In this document: piece after piece, positions 11,220 through 23,813 of the stretch
Layout: every line of letters begins with the position of its first letter
Numbering within the stretch: the first letter of the stretch is position 1
NCBI GenBank assembly: GCA_030142905.1
Contig: JASJOG010000002.1
Span: 986,501 to 1,050,500 of the forward strand
Source: Heliopora coerulea
Taxonomy: Eukaryota > Cnidaria > Anthozoa > Scleralcyonacea > Helioporidae
Direction of reading: 5' to 3'
DNA: 64,000 bases
Translations under genes and position numbers: made by a program
The notes under the pieces: generated by a model
Databases searched by the model: none
Told to the model about the DNA's origin: nothing
The model's input: only the letters and a program-made list of their open reading frames with translations

Positions 11220-14200
11220 CATATGCTAAACAGTCCATCTGGAGGACATCTTCAAAGCTCCGACCTTCAACAGATCGAATAATTTATGGATATTCTTTTC
11301 TTTGGAGGTATTTTTCTTCCAACGGGAGAATAAATGCAAGTGGTTTATACACGGTGCTTAGATATCAAACAAAAACATACCTGTTAACATTTTGTTGACA
11401 GACAACATGTCAACATTTTGTTGCGATTTCCAGTCATGGCTAGTATGACTACTACCTTGACCACTGATTATTACATTTTTATATAGTAACCATTACATTG
11501 GTGGATGTATGTGGCTTTATACCGAATGTCGTACAGCATTTTAAATTTGCATAGTATGACAGTTTGCTACGTTTAGGTAATGTAAAATTTGTATAGCACA
11601 ACCAGGTGCTATGCTGCTCGTATGCACTTATTTTTTTTAAAAGGAATACCGAACAGGTTTCTTTGTCTTGAAAATGGAAACCAGATACTTAAGATGTTGG
11701 CCAACTTTCGAAAGCCTAAGAAAAGCACGCCTTGCGGCTCCTGTATTCTTGACAATTTTTGCCAGTCTCGCGGCTTCCGGTGTGTTTGGATCTCAGTATC
11801 CAAACACGGAAAACCATTAAGAATTTCTTCATTAGCTTCATACTGAGACTTCCGCCTCATGAACGCAATGTCAAACAAAATGAGTCGGCACACATTTGAA
11901 CCTTCTCTGCCCATCTGGGACGGCTCAATGCTCATTCGTCTCACAAGTTGCCTGAGGGCTAGTGGTTCCTATCCAGTCAATGACTCAGAAACCTTTTTTG
12001 TGGCACACGTGCATTTAAAGTCCGTGATCGAGCGATGTCTCTTGTCATGCACGAAATGAACGACTTTCTCATTAATTATTTATTTGGCCTGTTTTCTTAA
12101 AGTTAAATTCTAAGTTGACTTGAAGCCCGGAAGAATGAGATAAAGAAGATGTAATGACATTAATTTCTGCTGCAGAACCTCTGGTCTCGAGGTCAATGGT
12201 ATCAATTTCTAAACAAGCTTGAGGGTTCTGCTTGATGGGTTCATTGGTTGCATTAGCTGCCGTACTGGGTGAAAAATGATTAACAGAATTGAAATGCTCC
12301 CAGTGAACTTGAATCTAGCGCTTGTCTGAAAGGGTTCACTGCTTGACGAACTAAGTCGGAGTAGGCAATCTGATAAAACTTCGAGTAAATGTTCACTATA
12401 ATCACGTATACAAAGAAATGCCCCAGTAATTTCCCATTTTCCCTTCTTTTCTACAACATGGAATCAGATGTACGAATTTCGTACGTTGTTGGAAACGTGA
12501 ATGAGTGTTAAAATAAAGAAGCTGTTGCCCAACTAAAAAATTAAAAAAGGAAATAAAGAAAAATCACGCCCTTTTTTTTCTGTGTACTAGATCAGGCCAA
12601 ACGTAAATTGGTTTCTCAAGCTGGAGAACAAAGGAACGACAAGGCATGCTGCGATACGAAAGCTCCATTCAGGGTAACTGTGATGTTGACAGGTGGTTTG
12701 TCCACTTTCTTATCTATGTCTCCCTTTTTATCAGTGTAATGGATGCACTGTTTCAACAGTGAAGAAAGAATAACAAATAATTAGAAAATTAAGAAAACGT
12801 TGAAATTCTTTTTTTAATTAAAGTAACTTGTATCAGCAGGAAGACCAATGTGCGTTATTTACCAGTAATACACGGGTCGCGATTTTCCCATTCCATGACT
12901 CCCCGTGAAATAATTAGGAGACAATGTTTTTAAGGCTCTTAAAAGCTAAACAGTTTACATGTTCATCCTCATTACCATACGTTAATTCTACGTGATCAAA
13001 CAGTTACATAGCCAGATTACCGCACACCCAGAAAAGGAACAGTAGTTTTTTTCAACACTTTGACACAACTCCGATTCAATTAACTTTGCGCAGCATTTGT
13101 TACTCGCCCTTGGTACAAAAAAAACTACGCAATAATATACGATGCAACCCTCATGTACAGATTTGCGATGTAGTTTTGGAAACGTCAGGTAATTCTGTCA
13201 TCGGTCAAAAAACATCAGTGACATCTCTAATAATTTGAGAATGGTTCTAAGTTCATCAACTGCCTGCTCTTGAACAATTCCGAATAGTAAATTTTTTGTT
13301 TTTGATCTTGGTTTGAACTGAGTCATCTTTGATCGTTCCCACTGAATGTAGGTTTTGTGGGTATAGGAGCTAAAATTAAACAATTTTCGCTAACACATGG
13401 TGCACAGTCATGAATGTAGTTACTCGCATTAACTTTTCCTGCTCGTAGTTTCTTCTAGACAAGGAATAATCTTACCAAAGCTGAATCAAATTAAATAACC
13501 AACAAGGAGCATAGAATAATACGACATAGCAAAATTACTCACGCTAGTCACTAGACTTGTTGTGCAGTTGGATCTTGAGCTGTTAAAGAGCAGTTACTGT
13601 GGAATATGTTGTTAACTTCTGATTGTTAACTAACCACCTTGGGTGTACTTTGGCTACAGTTGGGTATGCGTCTCGCTTTTAACCTGTTAGCACGTACCAA
13701 GGTGAAATTTGACACCTGCAAAACATAGCTTTTGCCAGTCTTTAAGTGGGGAGTTTTGCGGATGCTGATTCAATCGGCAAGTTTCTTGCGATTTATCTCG
13801 TAGTCTTAGTTGTGTGACTCTTGGTGGTTCACAATTTATTGAAGGGAGAAATCACAGCAAATTTGCGGAATAATTTTCAGACGTTTTATTGGATTGTTTT
13901 TTCATTACCATGAGCTTTTGTCAGTATCGTACAGTCACTGAAAGTTGCGGTTAACACCGCCTGACACTTGTAATGATTCATTTTCCTTAGTTAACCGCCT
14001 TAGCAAAAGATCACCTCAAAGTCACATCGATACGAAACACGAAATTCCAGAAATGCCACTGATCAGGCCAAGAAGAACACTCTGTTAACTTCAGCAAGAA
14101 CGAGTGCTTGGAGAATACCATTATCATATAGACCTCATGTGGGGTCCTTGTCCCATTCTTACACGAAATCAAGAATTTTTCCGATGATCGATTTGAAGTT

Positions 14201-15718
14201 GATATGGTTCTTTCAAATCCCCCATTTTTCTTTGTAATGCCAAACTTTTGTAAGGTATTCTGACTCTTTGACCTTTAAGTACAATTTCTTGGCACGAAAT
14301 ATCTTGTTTTCGACATAAAACTATCAGACAGAAAAAGCCAGCTTATGTCTGTTTGAAAGGGTTCATTAGTAGACTGTAAATGATGCCAGCAGATTATCTA
14401 GTGTGACTGTCAGTCTGTCAATTGTCGACGTCGTCGAGTAGCAAACCACAAACTAAGATAATGCTTGTTTGTAAGTCATCTTTTACAACAGTATATGAAA
14501 ACTGCTCTGGGAAACTGGGAATAATCGTGTTAAACCGCAACATACCTATATGAAAACAGCTGTTGCCATTTCTAAAGCTCAGTTACCGCACTAATTTTCA
14601 TAACTTAATAATAATGCCCGATATATCCCGACGTTTCTTTCACTGACCGTTATTATGTTCGTGTATCAGTCCTCACTAAAAGAACACCACCTGTTTATTA
14701 AACCATGTATACATAGTACAGGCCAGACTTTCAAGTTTCAATCCTTAGAATTCCATCAATTTTCGACCCAGACGAGAGCAGGATTAAGAACTCAATTATC
14801 TTTTCATTATTTTCAATACCATGAGCAAAGAAGATAAGTGTAACCAAAATGGACTGCATCAAGCAAATACTTAGTTAGGGATACTCAAAGATCTTGCAAA
14901 ATGCATGACAACTTTTAATATGTTTCGACTTCCTCATTTAAATAATTTTTCCGTTTCAATGGAAATATGCATTTTTGGAACCGTGTTAATGGCAAAAGGA
15001 AGATAATTTTCTTTCTTACATTGCTCTTGCCAATTATTATGCTTAAGACTTGTTAGAGCAGGAACAAGTCAGGGTAGTTAAGGAGTTAGCGTGCTCCTGC
15101 TCGTTTACGAACCGCCCTCCAAATCTTTAAAGCTTTTCAACGGCATTGGAATTTCAGGACGTTTATATGAAAGTGAAGCGTAACTATTCTGACTTTCACT
15201 GAATTTTTAAATATGGATATTCGTGGTCTAAGGAAACAAGGAAATCGTTTGACGTTGAAGGTTTGGCAATAAATCCTTTCTAATTGAGGGTACAAACTTC
15301 AACTTTAAAATAGCTGGCCGCTCGCCCGGAGTTATAATCTTTTGTTATCATAATTATTTTTAGGTTGTTAACCCTTCATTTTTAGCACATGTCATTCTTG
15401 TATTTATAATTATAAGTACATAAGAAGCGAAACTAAACGACGTAGATAGGATCGTTCACGTTATTGGCGAATTGAATGTTTAAAATACCATCCTCGTATA
15501 CAGTCACTTGCGTGGCTAACGAGAGTTCTTGAGGCAGGGCATCTGGGCATGTGACATTTTAATTTCCTGGATTCATCGCGTTATTGCTAGATATATTGCA
15601 AATGAACTATCTAAGAATGCCTCAGAATCAGTCTCAGAGAAACTTGAAGCTAAAGAATTTTTAAACTAAACTTATTCCCAAGGCCATATATACCCCCACA
15701 GCCCCAATTCATTCTCTT
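11220..15718. other. Unassigned sequence
   Basis: No gene or mobile element could be supported. Open frames at 11589-12059 overlap each other on both strands and show no family signature. Confidence 0.4.
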
Positions 15719-15805
15719 AGTATATATATATATATATATATATATACATACACATATACACATATGTGTGTGTATATGTGTGTACACGTGTGTGTGTGTG
15801 TCTAG
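15719..15805. repeat. (TA)n followed by imperfect (TG)n microsatellite
   Basis: A pure TA run (15719-15746) followed by alternating CACATA and TGTG segments. Seen directly. Confidence 0.9.
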
Positions 15806-15944
15806 CGATTATGATGCTAATGTGAGGTTATTTTTAGGTAGAGTCTCACGCTTTAGTCATTTACATAATGGCCTACGTTAATATTATTATTATTATTCAA
15901 GGTATTTGTGCAAGCATCATTATTCAAAGTGTATACGTTATACA

Positions 15945-17530
15945 CTAGGTTACGTTTAGATCGGATTTGAGCAATTCAATTATTTCTGTTTCCTTTGATT
16001 CTCTGTGTATTCGGTTTGGATCTTTACATTGGTAAATTGGCATGATTCTGAATTGTCCGTTGTTGCATGCTGCTAAATATTTGCTTACTGTTAAATGCCA
16101 GTGTTTGTCGCGTCGTATTTTCTCTTTGTGAAGGGTTACTCTTTTTTGCAGGTTTTAATTTCGGCTTGTCCAAAGTAAAAACTTTCACATTTGGTGCAAG
16201 TAATCAAATAAATAACATGCCTTGCCTTGCGATTGATCGTCGATTTAATTTCCCACATTTTCCCGTTTTTCAGTTTAATCGAGTTTTGTGTAATAATGAG
16301 GTGGCATGTTCCACATCTGGGTTCTTCGCATTTGTTAACGGTTGAACTGAGTGTTGGTGAATTGAATTCCGCTATTGCTAAATGTTGTGTTAGGTTTTTT
16401 GGTTGGCGTCGGCTTACTGCTTCTTTTTTATTATCCATTATAGTTTTCATCTTGGCGGAATTGTTAAGGATTTTGAGGTCCTGTATGATCCTTCCGACAA
16501 CTTGTGGGTTGTTTGAGTTGTGTGTAATTGTAAGAGATAGTGTTCTCATGATTAATGTTCTCTGTTTTGTTGACCTCAGATTTTCTGATAGAATTGATTT
16601 TTCCTTTTTTATGCCTTGTGAAATAATTGTTTTTAGATCATTCTGTTTTTGTAGAAATCTTTCCAATTCCTGAAGGCGTCTTTCCCGTATTTCCAGTTTA
16701 GACACAATACAGTATGTTCTTCCTGTAAGTGAATATGGGATGCTTTGTTTTATATCTTTTGGATGACAGGATTTGAAATGTAAATACTGCATTGATAGGC
16801 ATCGGTTTCTTTGTAGAATATATCGGTGTGCAGGTTCCGTCCTTCTTTGTCGGGTAAAATGTCAATAAATGGAAGTTTTTCGCTGCTTTTCTCTATAAAA
16901 AATTTTAGTTTTTCGTGGAGGCTGTTCAGTAAACGATGAAATCCATTTAATTGTTCTTCAGTTCCCTTCCAAAAAAGAAAACAATAGACCAAGAATCTTT
17001 TCAACCATTTTATTAGTTTTTCTTTGTTATCGTTACCGTAAATTTCTCCTTATTTTGAATATAATTGTTTTTCCAGATAACCAATGACTAATGTGGCATG
17101 CGTTGGCGCCATTTTGGTTTCCATTGCCGTCCCCTGAATCTGTTTGAAAAACTTGTGCATGTCGTCAAATTGGAATGTGTTGTTCTTCAATACCAAGGAT
17201 ATGGCTTCAAGAATAAATTGTTTCGAAAATGTTCTAGCTGAAAATGTTCCGTAATTGTCTAGTCAGTATTCAATTGCCATTAAGACGAGATCGTGTGAAA
17301 TGTCTGTGTATAGACTGACGACATTGAAAGATACAAGTAACGTGTGTTCGTCGATCTGTTGAGGAAAGTCGTCGCGGATATAACTTGGATCTTGTTGGCA
17401 TAATAGTGTTAATATTAAATCGATGAAGTTATTCAGTCAACGTGTGGGTGACAACGGGCCGGCAACACTTGGTCTCATTCTTAGATCGGTGACTAAATGA
17501 GGTAATAATCTGATTTAGCATATACCTCGC
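15945..17530 (-). pseudogene. Penelope-like element: reverse transcriptase plus GIY-YIG remnant
   Basis: The minus strand encodes consecutive Penelope-like (PLE) blocks. From 17440 down come the reverse transcriptase segments LLVSFNVVSLYTDI, FILEAISLVLKNNTF, GTAMETKMAPTHATLVIGYL and FWKGTEEQLNGFHRLLNSLH, then LPFIDILPDKEGRNLHTDIF. The C-terminal part (16136-16792) carries HPKDIKQSIPYS, a CEEPRCGTCHLI zinc-like segment and VIYLITCTKCESFYFG, which matches the GIY-YIG endonuclease. The copy is dead: there is an in-frame stop near 17260, and a frameshift near 16140 separates the GIY-YIG start from its continuation, which runs to a stop at 15945 (KEKIRRDKHWHL, ETEIIELLKSDLNV). PLEs transpose by target-primed reverse transcription (family knowledge). 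The 5' boundary is not defined. Confidence 0.88.
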
Positions 17531-17779
17531 AGGTGGATAGCATTTTCTGCGCAATCTGATTGGTTCCTCTACTTTGGAATATCCTGTACTGTTCACCTCC
17601 GAGCAAAACAAGATGGTATCTATTTTTTTTATTTGTTTTTTTCCTTGTTCCGGAGAAAGTTACGTTAGAAGAACTTTTTTCGATAAACAAAGTTGCAGTG
17701 CCAGCCAACACCCCAAAAGCAACAAAATTTGGCAATTAAGTATTCAAAGCTATGTACTTCTTTTATTTTTTAGCGATAA

Positions 17780-18300
17780 ATGGATAAATATAGTTCCCTA
17801 TATTTTGATATTTCAAAAACCATGACATTTTGGAAACCAACTAATTTGTACGGCTCATTTCAATTCGTCAATAAAGCGTACAGTATCAATACCAGATCAT
17901 CTTTAACAGACTTGGAAGTTCCAAAAGTAGGTACTGAGATCGCCAAAACTAAAATTTCGTACAGTGGCGCTATGTTGTTTAACTCTCTCCCAAACTTTTA
18001 AAAAAGACATAAACAACAATACAGTACACTCATTCAAAAAATCTTTGACAACACTATTCCTAAAGCTAAATAACGAAATCGACTATCTAGAACAATTTGC
18101 ACGTATAAATTGTAAATACATGATATCCTGCACTTGTAATCGATAAATATCAGTACATTTAAAACAACTTATTCTATTTATAAACAACTTATCTGGATTA
18201 TATATAATAAAGAAGGCCAACTGGAAGAATACTATTGTCAAGTTGTTAGATCTTCATTAAAAAAACCTTTTATTATCGATAGATCGATAGATCAATACAT
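17780..18300 (+). pseudogene. LINE (CR1/L2/Rex-like) RT C-terminus and 3' UTR
   Basis: The frame from 17860 reads YSINTRSSLTDLEVPKVGTE, then KISYSGAMLFNSLPNF, the well-known end of CR1/L2-type reverse transcriptases. After a stop and a frameshift at 18000 it continues NNNTVHSFKKSLTTLFLKL. About 200 bp of 3' UTR follow, including the segment AAGGCCAACTGGAAGAA, and the copy runs into the ATCGATAG and GATA tract. It is truncated at the 5' side and not functional. The exact clade is not resolved. Confidence 0.7.
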
Positions 18301-18302
18301 CA

Positions 18303-18309
18303 GTTTATC

Positions 18310-18353
<44 letters not shown>

Positions 18354-18354
18354 T
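18303..18354. repeat. (GATA)n microsatellite
   Basis: About ten perfect GATA units directly after the LINE 3' end. It may be the retrotransposon's own microsatellite tail. Confidence 0.9.
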
Positions 18355-18505
18355 AATTTTTCTACTTCGTCTACGATCATCATAATCATGTCTTCAAACC
18401 TTTACACTTTAGAGGTGGAATATTCATTATACAACTTATATATGCGTGTGAGTGTGTGTTTATGTACGTAAGCAATGGGTGCCAGTGTAGGTAGTCGAGG
18501 ATAAC

Positions 18506-18582
18506 AAGATGCGATAACTTTGGGTGAAGCAACTACCTGAAATATACTTAGGTAGTTGCTTCACCCAAAATTATCGCATCTT
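18506..18582. ncRNA. 33-bp hairpin with 11-nt loop, candidate miRNA precursor or mini-foldback
   Basis: The left arm (18506-18538, starting AAGATGCGATAACTTTGGG) and right arm (18550-18582, ending ATTATCGCATCTT) are complementary at 32 of 33 positions. The loop is 11 nt. There is no complementarity outside the arms and no flanking duplication was seen. The size fits a pre-miRNA, and cnidarian precursors often have near-perfect stems, but a tiny foldback transposon is equally possible without expression data. Confidence 0.4.
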
Positions 18583-20008
18583 AAGTACGTCAGTATAAAA
18601 TATGAACATGATATGAAATCTAACGTTGTTGCGTACACCAGTATGACAATCACAGAACAGAGAGTCGCACGTGCAACAACGGCTATACTCGTCACCACAC
18701 GCTATCAGTCGACTTTTAGATATAGGATGCGTAGCCAACTGGATTGCAGCATTTGAATTAGACTACAAGTAGATCCCTACAAATACCACCAGAAATTTAC
18801 ATTTTTCCCGTTCCTTCATGCTTATAATGTACAGCATGCATTCAGAACCTGCTGATTCTCGCGTGAATTAGATTCGCGATATCATGGCTGCCCACTGCTC
18901 CCACTTGCCAACAATTACCTATGTAATTGTCTAATTAGTTGAACTGAGCCTGCTTTGTCACGAAAACATTTCCCTGACTCTGAAAGAGAACTTTGAGCTG
19001 TCCCTGCAGCCAAAGTAAACCGATTACTACTTCCAAATTAATTTTGAGTGTCTTCTGGAGTCATATTAAAATTGTCGTGAACTGAGTCATTGAAACAAAA
19101 AACAAACAAAACATGGCAGATCTCAAATCTTACGATGAAAGAGGATTTAATCTACTTATCCTGCATATGAACGTCTAAATCTTAGAAATTACCCTGATTT
19201 GTAATAATCTGCAATTTCCTTTACGGCTTTAGTGTTCTTGAATGTGCCATTGACGCACAAGAAATCAAACTGTGTTTTTTTTTTTTTTTTAATTCGTGTC
19301 TAATTGCATATAGAACTGGATATAAGGATGTATGATTCAAAAGAATCTATTAGTCGAAAAACTAACGCCCTAACGAAAGTCATTTATTTACGTATCATGA
19401 TGGCCTTTTGCTTGAAACGTCAGTTTTTCGTTTTATAAATTTCGGCCGTCCTCCACCATTTAAATTTTTATAGATCGTAACACACTGTCCATGTAGCACT
19501 TTACTTTTATTACTTATAACTTCCTAACTTTTTTGCTCAGAAAATCTTCAGAGAAAGTAAACACAGTTAGCTGTAGTTTGGCTAAAAGGGGGACCTACGG
19601 CAAGTTGCTTGTTTCACCCCCTCCACATTTCTTAGGGAACAGTAAATGGTTGAAATTGTAGCAATCATGAACAACGAATTAAGACGTTATTCAAAGAAGT
19701 GGGAACGACGCAGTGAAACTTAAGTGCAGTCTTGTACCATACACCGTCTTTAATCTTCCCCCGTTCTAGCTCCCCGAGAGCAATTACAATAGGGACCATT
19801 TGCAATGCCACCGAGACCCGCTCTAACCCCGGGGGGAAAGCGGAGTTGTTAGGCCCCCTCCAGTCCAAAATTAATTTCATTAACCTTTTTACTATTAGGC
19901 AAATTTCGGAAAGTTTCATGACAATGAATTCAGGGTATTACACTAATGTCTTAGTGTATGAACTTCAGAAATGAACAAAACAGTAAAGTAATTCGAGATT
20001 TAAATTAC
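18583..20008. other. Unassigned sequence left of the two-gene transposon
   Basis: No gene is supported. A minus-strand frame at 19665-19919 (84 residues) has no family signature. Confidence 0.4.
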
Positions 20009-20081
20009 ACCTTTTGCTGTTCATTACCAGAAAATATACTATCATTAGCGCCTACCTCAAACTCATTCATATCAAACTCTT
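20009..20081 (+). repeat. Left terminal inverted repeat of the two-gene transposon
   Basis: Runs from ACCTTTTGCTG through TACCAGAAAATATACTATC and CCTACCTCAAACTCATT to CATATCAAACTCTT. The same order is found inverted at the right end after removing the foldback insertion. Confidence 0.9.
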
Positions 20082-20159
20082 GCCCTACTAAGTTGAACAT
20101 TTGATCAAACTTGTGCCCAATCTCTTTCGGAACACAAATCGCTCGGCCCAGAAACAACA

Positions 20160-20876
20160 ATGGTGTCTAGACCGAGGCGAACTTTGCGACAACCTCAACG
20201 TTTTGACGATGAATTCGCTGCTCCCGAGTTAGTTCCTTCTTTGACTCGGCCTAAACGACCGAAGAAGGACAACAACCTTTATGAGATAGAGGTAACCGAG
20301 GTTGATCGGGAGAAGAAGCTGGTACGCATTCACTATAAAGGATATGAGTCACGGTTTGACGAGTGGCGACCCTATGACAGAGATGGAGAATATTTTCCTT
20401 TCATTCGACAAGAAAAGCCACATGTTTTGACGGCCACTTCTTTTGACGATACAGTCAATCATTTTGCGGATTTGATATATCGATCTATTAAAAGGGCTCT
20501 CTACTCTGGAAGAAAGGATGATCCAGTTGTTCGAGTAGAAGTGGATGTCATGGAGGATGTATTTAACCTCATGCTTGGCAATGTTGTGGATCGTGTTATG
20601 AAAAGAGGGCGGTTGGTGTACCATATCCCATCAAATCGTGCACTTGACAGTATTCTTGGCCAGAAATGGGATGAACGTATTATTAATGTTTGTGGGGATT
20701 GCTGTTTTGTGGCTCGAGGCACTATAAAATTTTGGCTTGGAAAGAAATCACCAATTGTGGAATATAAACTTATTGGCGGAAAATATGTTAAAACAGAGAT
20801 TGAGGACTGTTGCCTTGTGGTTTTTACATTTGTTAGAGGTACTGGGAACAGAATACAATATGAACAAAGAGAGTAG
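20160..20876 (+). CDS. Tudor-knot (chromo-barrel) protein encoded in the transposon
   Basis: An intact 238-residue frame. The N terminus is basic (RPRRTLRQPQR), followed by a Tudor-knot/chromo-barrel fold at about residues 40-80 with the signature VRIHYKGYESRFDEWRPYD, as in MRG15, MOF and Tip60 relatives. The remaining 155 residues form a compact domain I do not recognise, containing a Cys pair at VCGDCCF. Chromo-barrel domains bind methylated histone tails or nucleic acid (family knowledge), so the protein could steer the element to chromatin, or assist or restrain the transposase. That role is inference. The stop lies about 360 bp from the stop of the convergent transposase-like gene. The first Met, 79 bp inside the TIR, gives the longest frame. 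Confidence 0.85.
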   Translation: MVSRPRRTLRQPQRFDDEFAAPELVPSLTRPKRPKKDNNLYEIEVTEVDREKKLVRIHYKGYESRFDEWRPYDRDGEYFPFIRQEKPHVLTATSFDDTVNHFADLIYRSIKRALYSGRKDDPVVRVEVDVMEDVFNLMLGNVVDRVMKRGRLVYHIPSNRALDSILGQKWDERIINVCGDCCFVARGTIKFWLGKKSPIVEYKLIGGKYVKTEIEDCCLVVFTFVRGTGNRIQYEQRE

Positions 20877-21239
20877 TTCATTATTTTTATTAACAATTGT
20901 AACAATTTAATGCCTGGGAGTGCTTATGCTTAACACCATGGAAAGTTTGTAGTGTAGTGTGGGATGGGTTTCTCTGTCTCCACTTGTATATAAATTATCT
21001 ATACTATCTATCACTGCAAACTTCCCAGTCTAGTCTTTCAACAGTTGAATGTGATGTGTCTTTTGTATTTAGACAATTATATTAATTTAGATATTGCCCT
21101 TTCACAAAGTTAAAATTCTACAACAAATATAAAATTCAATCTTGGAACATCAAGTATGTGGTGTGGTGTCAGTTGATAAAGTACACTTAGGATGATACTT
21201 GCCATTATTCTTCACAAGGTGTGCACAACAAGTTAGACT

Positions 21240-23445
21240 TCATTCAACAGTGCATGTTTTTATTGTGTGGCCTATATTGTCACAATTAGAGCAAGTATAC
21301 TTCTTTTTAGTTTTAGCACTACCAGCTTCCTCCAAGTACTGTAGTCTGCTCTTTTTAAGGAAAATCTGTTCAAGTGCAGAAACACACCAGTGGTTATTAG
21401 ACCTGAAGAAATTCTTAGAAGTAACATCATTATATTTCTTCATCCCCTGTTGTGTGAAATATTCAAGGTTTGTGTACAAGCTAAGAAACTCAGGTACATG
21501 TGCATAAAGTGCATGCATGTATGGTGTGACATCTTTGGTCTGGTAGACAGCAAGAAATTTTTCTAGCCAGGAAATAACTTTGTCCTTAAAACATCCCACA
21601 TCTTCAGGTTTGAAATCATGTTTCAGGTCCTGTGTAATACTCCAAAAATCATCCCAAATTTTCTGGATTTTGTCTTGGTTTTTTGCATTTGGTAACAATG
21701 AGGAAATCTGTATATTTTGAAACAGCTTTACCTTCTCTGGGCCTGTTAAGTCTCTATACTCTAGCTGTTTGCTTTCTTTTCCAACATACCAATGAAACGG
21801 AATACCTAGATCTTGCAGGTATGTCTCATAGTGAGCCATATTCCTATACTTACTTCTGTTGAATCCATCTGAAAACTTGTTCTTCTTTTGAATTGCATCA
21901 TTATATTTAAGTTCCCTAATTAAAAGTGCAATTAAGTTATCTGAAACTCTTAGGAAAAGATGAAGGGTATCAATAACTATATGACTGAGTGGAATGAACA
22001 TGAAGAGAGGCTTTGACTTGCAATTAAATTTCCTAGACCTGGCATATTTCGTTATTTTGTCCAATGTATGTGCTCCATTGTCTGGATCTAAAATTGACCA
22101 GTGCTTTTTGGTATCACATCTGTCTAGGCGAGCACACCTGCACCATATACATGTATGATCAGCATTGGCAGCCCCAATTCCACACATACAAGCCAAGAAC
22201 TTCCAATCGCCACCAAGGAAAAACACAAAATAAAATTGTTCATTGTCAAGAGATATGTCTTTTAGATCCTGCATTTCTGTTATTAAATCAGGAAGACTTT
22301 CTGCCAAGGTTTCATGGCTCTCACCTGCCTTAATCACTGCCAAAATGTAGTTGCCCTTTTCACTCATTGCTAATTCCTTCTCATTTAGAATGGTACAAGT
22401 GATATTAACAACCTTTATATGCTTTCCAATATTAGTGCCATCCCCACTCAATTTTATTTTTGTGTCTCCATCTTGGATGACTCCACTGGCTTTTAATCTT
22501 CTAATATGTTCAATGATGCTTTCCTTGAAACTGATTTGAACCCCTTCTGCCTCCCCAGGAGTTGGCTTTATCTTCCACGTCTGGTTCAATTTTTTCATAT
22601 GTTTTATAATTTTGTTTAGACATGGTGGATCATCTGATTTCATAGCAATTTCATGCCATGCCTCATTTGATATATTAAATTTATCTTTAAGGTATAACCA
22701 CATATTCATGTTATCGACCTCAGTTTCATTAATTTTTTCATCGTCAGTTTCAGTTAATAGCAATTCATTGTTCTCCATAAAAGTGAAATTATCCACCACT
22801 CCAGAATCATGGTTATAAAGCTTAATTCTTGATGGTACAAAATTGTAGTAGCCAAGAAATGACAATGCTGTCTGACACTGTTCTTTCAGCTGCTTATGCA
22901 CTTGTGCCAGATGCTGCCTGGAGTATTCGGTGAATTTCTTTTTATCTGGGTCCCTAGCCTTCTTGTTGCTGCTCAGTTTGGCTACCTTGTTAACAAGCTT
23001 TTTGAATTTCTGCTTGTACATCTTTTTATTACTCTCAACTGTATTTGTTACAGTCTTAAGCTGTTCTTCCGTCCTCATCCTTTTGGAGGACTCTTCTTCC
23101 AAGGATTGCTCCAGCATTCTTTTTTCCCCTTTTAGTTTCTTGTTTTCATCCTCAAGATGTACCACTTCTAATTCATTGTAAAATATTGTGAATCTGTACA
23201 TTGGACCTACCTCCCACACATTCATCAGCCTTTTAACTGAGTTCCCTCCTGATTTTGATGCACGTTTGAGAGCCGAATAAAGGGAATATATCTTCTTCTT
23301 AAACACATTTAATATCCGACTGCCAATGATAACACCACGTATTCCTGACTTTAGCAGTATGTTGTCAACAACAGCAGCTAACCACGATTCGTAGGTCTCC
23401 CCGTCATCTCGCTTCCTCTCTTTGGATAGTGTATAAATCAATAAA
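21240..23445 (-). CDS. Transposase-like protein with RNase H-like core and zinc knuckle (main exon)
   Basis: One uninterrupted frame of about 733 codons. Numbered from Ile-Tyr-Thr-Leu near 23439, residues 90-165 form a charged coiled coil. A core follows with KIKLSGDGTNIGKHIKVVN (Asp334) and FFLGGDWKFLACMCGIG (Asp412), then a CIWCRC cysteine cluster (431-436), IPLSHIVIDTLHLFLR (485-498) and YMHALYAHVPEFL (641-653). The end is a zinc knuckle, CSNCDNIGHTIKTC (CX2CX4HX4C, 717-730). Two spaced Asp residues on predicted strands are consistent with a DDE/D transposase; the third acidic residue is not fixed (Glu651 and nearby are candidates). The frame has no ATG at its start, only TTG, and an AG acceptor precedes it at 23446-23447, so it is probably exon 2 joined to the frame at 23583-23791. 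It sits inside the TIRs with the Tudor-knot gene. The superfamily is unknown to me. Confidence 0.8.
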
Positions 23446-23582
23446 CTACAGTATAGAGATATGAAGTAAGAAATTGTTAGTATTAATTTGATATATGCTA
23501 TACAATTTGCAAGCTATTTATCTGAACGAAGTCAAACAAGTAAAAAATATAAATATGAAGAAATATTTTACAATTTCCTTAC

Positions 23583-23791
23583 TTGCTTATGTCGTGAGTA
23601 AACGAAGGAACTGAGCCAAAGAAAGTTCTTTGTTCGCAATCATCGTCAACTGCCGTGACTGAATGAATTAATGAGGTAAACAATACCAAAATGGAGAGAA
23701 AGATCCCCATATGATGAAGATACAGACCCATCAGTCCGAGCTTAATTCTCGATGAATATGTATGAATTTGGTATGAGAATGCGCGCCACAT
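23583..23791 (-). CDS. Probable first exon of the transposase-like gene
   Basis: A 70-codon frame whose last part reads CEQRTFFGSVPSFTHDIS. A consensus donor, GTAAGG, starts at 23582. Joining it to the acceptor CTGTAG ending at 23446 keeps the frame open and gives THDISNLLIYTLSKERK, so a 137-nt GT-AG intron is inferred. The true start may be the first Met or an internal one after the hydrophobic stretch. This is inference from splice signals, not proof. Confidence 0.5.
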
Positions 23792-23813
23792 AATGTACTT
23801 TCTAAATTTGGAG

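Noticed and set aside
11589..12059. Three overlapping frames on both strands
   Set aside because: No family resemblance, and mutual overlap makes chance the simplest explanation.
16227..16673. 148-residue plus-strand frame
   Set aside because: Antisense shadow of the Penelope-like GIY-YIG region.
21199..23181. Hydrophobic plus-strand frames
   Set aside because: Antisense shadows of the 733-residue transposase-like gene.
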